DNA of 64,000 nt from Lepidostoma basale (taxonomy: Eukaryota; Arthropoda; Insecta; Trichoptera; Lepidostomatidae), in the NCBI GenBank assembly GCA_022606425.2, contig JAHDVF020000211.1:2294001-2358000 (forward strand), in the 5' to 3' direction. A program made the translations under genes and the position numbers. The notes below the pieces were generated by a model. It saw only the letters and a list, made by a program, of their open reading frames with translations. It did no database searches and was not told where the DNA came from. Shown piece after piece: positions 62,906 through 64,000 of this stretch; within the stretch, counting starts at the first letter, position 1; every line of letters begins with the position of its first letter.

Positions 62906-63764
62906 ATATATAAGTTTGTTTATTAAATTTAAAAATGAACTTTCAGCATTAAACTTTCATCCTCTCATGTTATTTTATGTAAACTACACAATAGAAAACT
63001 TAAGTAGGTACCTATACGCCGATATTTGTTTTCAATTTTTCATAGAAGCACATAAAATCTTATACAGAATAGATTATCTGAAGTAGAAATATTGTACATT
63101 TTGCCATCTTGAATACACCATAAGCCACTTTGAATATATTTTTAAAGTATTTAAATGTGTTGAAAGCAAATAAAAAGAATTGTCATAGGGTGCTCAGAAA
63201 CATCTTTAAGGCTTAACTCGTAAGATTTAGGTATCAACTTAAAAAATTGTTATTATAAGTATTACATTTCTTTACGTAAATGAAAAATTAGCTTTGAAAA
63301 TAATGTAAGAGCTTTTCTTGGTACTTGTTAACATTGTGAATTCCATCTCTTTAAATACAAAATCTTTGACTTTTTTGTAAAAGATTAAGAGAAAAATAAG
63401 ACATCTTTTTCAGATTATCAGAATATTTTTTATAACATAACATAACATAATATTATATTACATTTGTTTTGGAAAAATATTTTCAATGTATTTTGTAACG
63501 CGAATTTGAAAAAAGTAAAAGCGTATAGGTACGTAAAAAAATGTAGGTACAGATTAGAAAAAATAAGTGGCTTTATATTTTCACATCAATTGATACCATC
63601 ACCGAAACAAAAATGTCACATTAATTTTTTTGTTTGATTTACGCAAATAAACAATTTGAACTTTTCTGCAATTCTCAAAATCATGTACATTTTATATATT
63701 TTTAACTGTTAAAATACATACGCTGTTTTTGGTATCACATTTTTTTCATTATGTTATTTTTATT
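62906..63764. other. AT-rich intron, nothing recognised
   Basis: About 860 bases without features. Confidence 0.5.
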
Positions 63765-63770
63765 TTTCGC

Positions 63771-63806
63771 GACAGCTGTTTCATCAACTGATGTTGACAT
63801 TATCAG
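63771..63806 (-). ncRNA. Hammerhead-like core (FB1-related, single)
   Basis: On the minus strand: CTGATAA, T, GTCAAC-ATCA-GTTGAT, GAAA, CAGCTGTC. It differs from a strict CTGATGA at one position (G to A). Stem II sequence agrees with the 41.8-kb copy, stem III with the 18.5-kb copy. Confidence 0.4.
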
Positions 63807-64000
63807 TTGATACAATACGTTTTTCAACTGCTAAAATAAATTTTTGGGATTTTTCGATCCCTAAAGTGCATTTGTTAGAATTTCAATCGACGTTTACATA
63901 GATTAGAGACGGTTTGACAGATCGGAAATCACGTGACGTAAATAATAATTAAAAAATATTAAGCCTAAAGATATAGATTATGAATAAGAAAAATGAATAC

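Overview
This is AT-rich nuclear DNA from an insect, most likely a moth or butterfly. Evidence: GT-AG spliced exons of an insect neuropeptide receptor, two introns of about 27 kb each, two mariner elements (one of the cecropia type first known from moths), TTAA-flanked piggyBac-like elements, and many decayed LINE and SINE copies of the kind common in Lepidoptera. The order is inferred, not proven. No bacterial features, rRNA, functional tRNA or CRISPR were seen.

The only host gene supported is on the + strand: the N-terminal half of a class A GPCR resembling sulfakinin (CCK-like) receptors. Exon 1 (2833-3150) encodes the glycosylated N terminus and TM1. Exon 2 (30417-30531) encodes TM2 to the start of TM3. 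Exon 3 (57364-57564) encodes TM3, the ERY motif and TM4. The phases join cleanly (0, then 1) into 211 codons. TM5-TM7 must lie beyond position 64000.

The rest is intronic or flanking repeat DNA. (a) LINE-A, a LINE with a (TTAG)n tail, has more than 25 5'-truncated copies; the longest (5681-6845, minus) keeps part of the reverse transcriptase. (b) A 300-600 bp SINE-like 'TAG chimera' has its own body but ends with the same ~60 bp and TTAG tail as LINE-A, so it probably borrows LINE-A machinery. (c) Other LINE fragments: CR1-like, RTE-like (LINE-C), and families here named B, D, E, F, G and H. (d) Two tRNA-derived SINE families (SINE-1, SINE-2). (e) DNA transposons: an internally deleted mariner at 7480-8361, an almost intact cecropia-type mariner at 51252-52532, two oppositely oriented TTAA elements at 4768-5540 and 10360-11168, and a short TTAA MITE at 34679-34920. 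(f) Fold-back families FB1-FB5, several with a core resembling a hammerhead ribozyme.

The most unusual signals are the hammerhead-like cores with compensatory stem changes between copies, the LINE-A/TAG-chimera tail sharing, and an FB3 copy forming the sequence just upstream of the exon 3 splice acceptor. Family names such as LINE-A and FB3 are local labels for this report.
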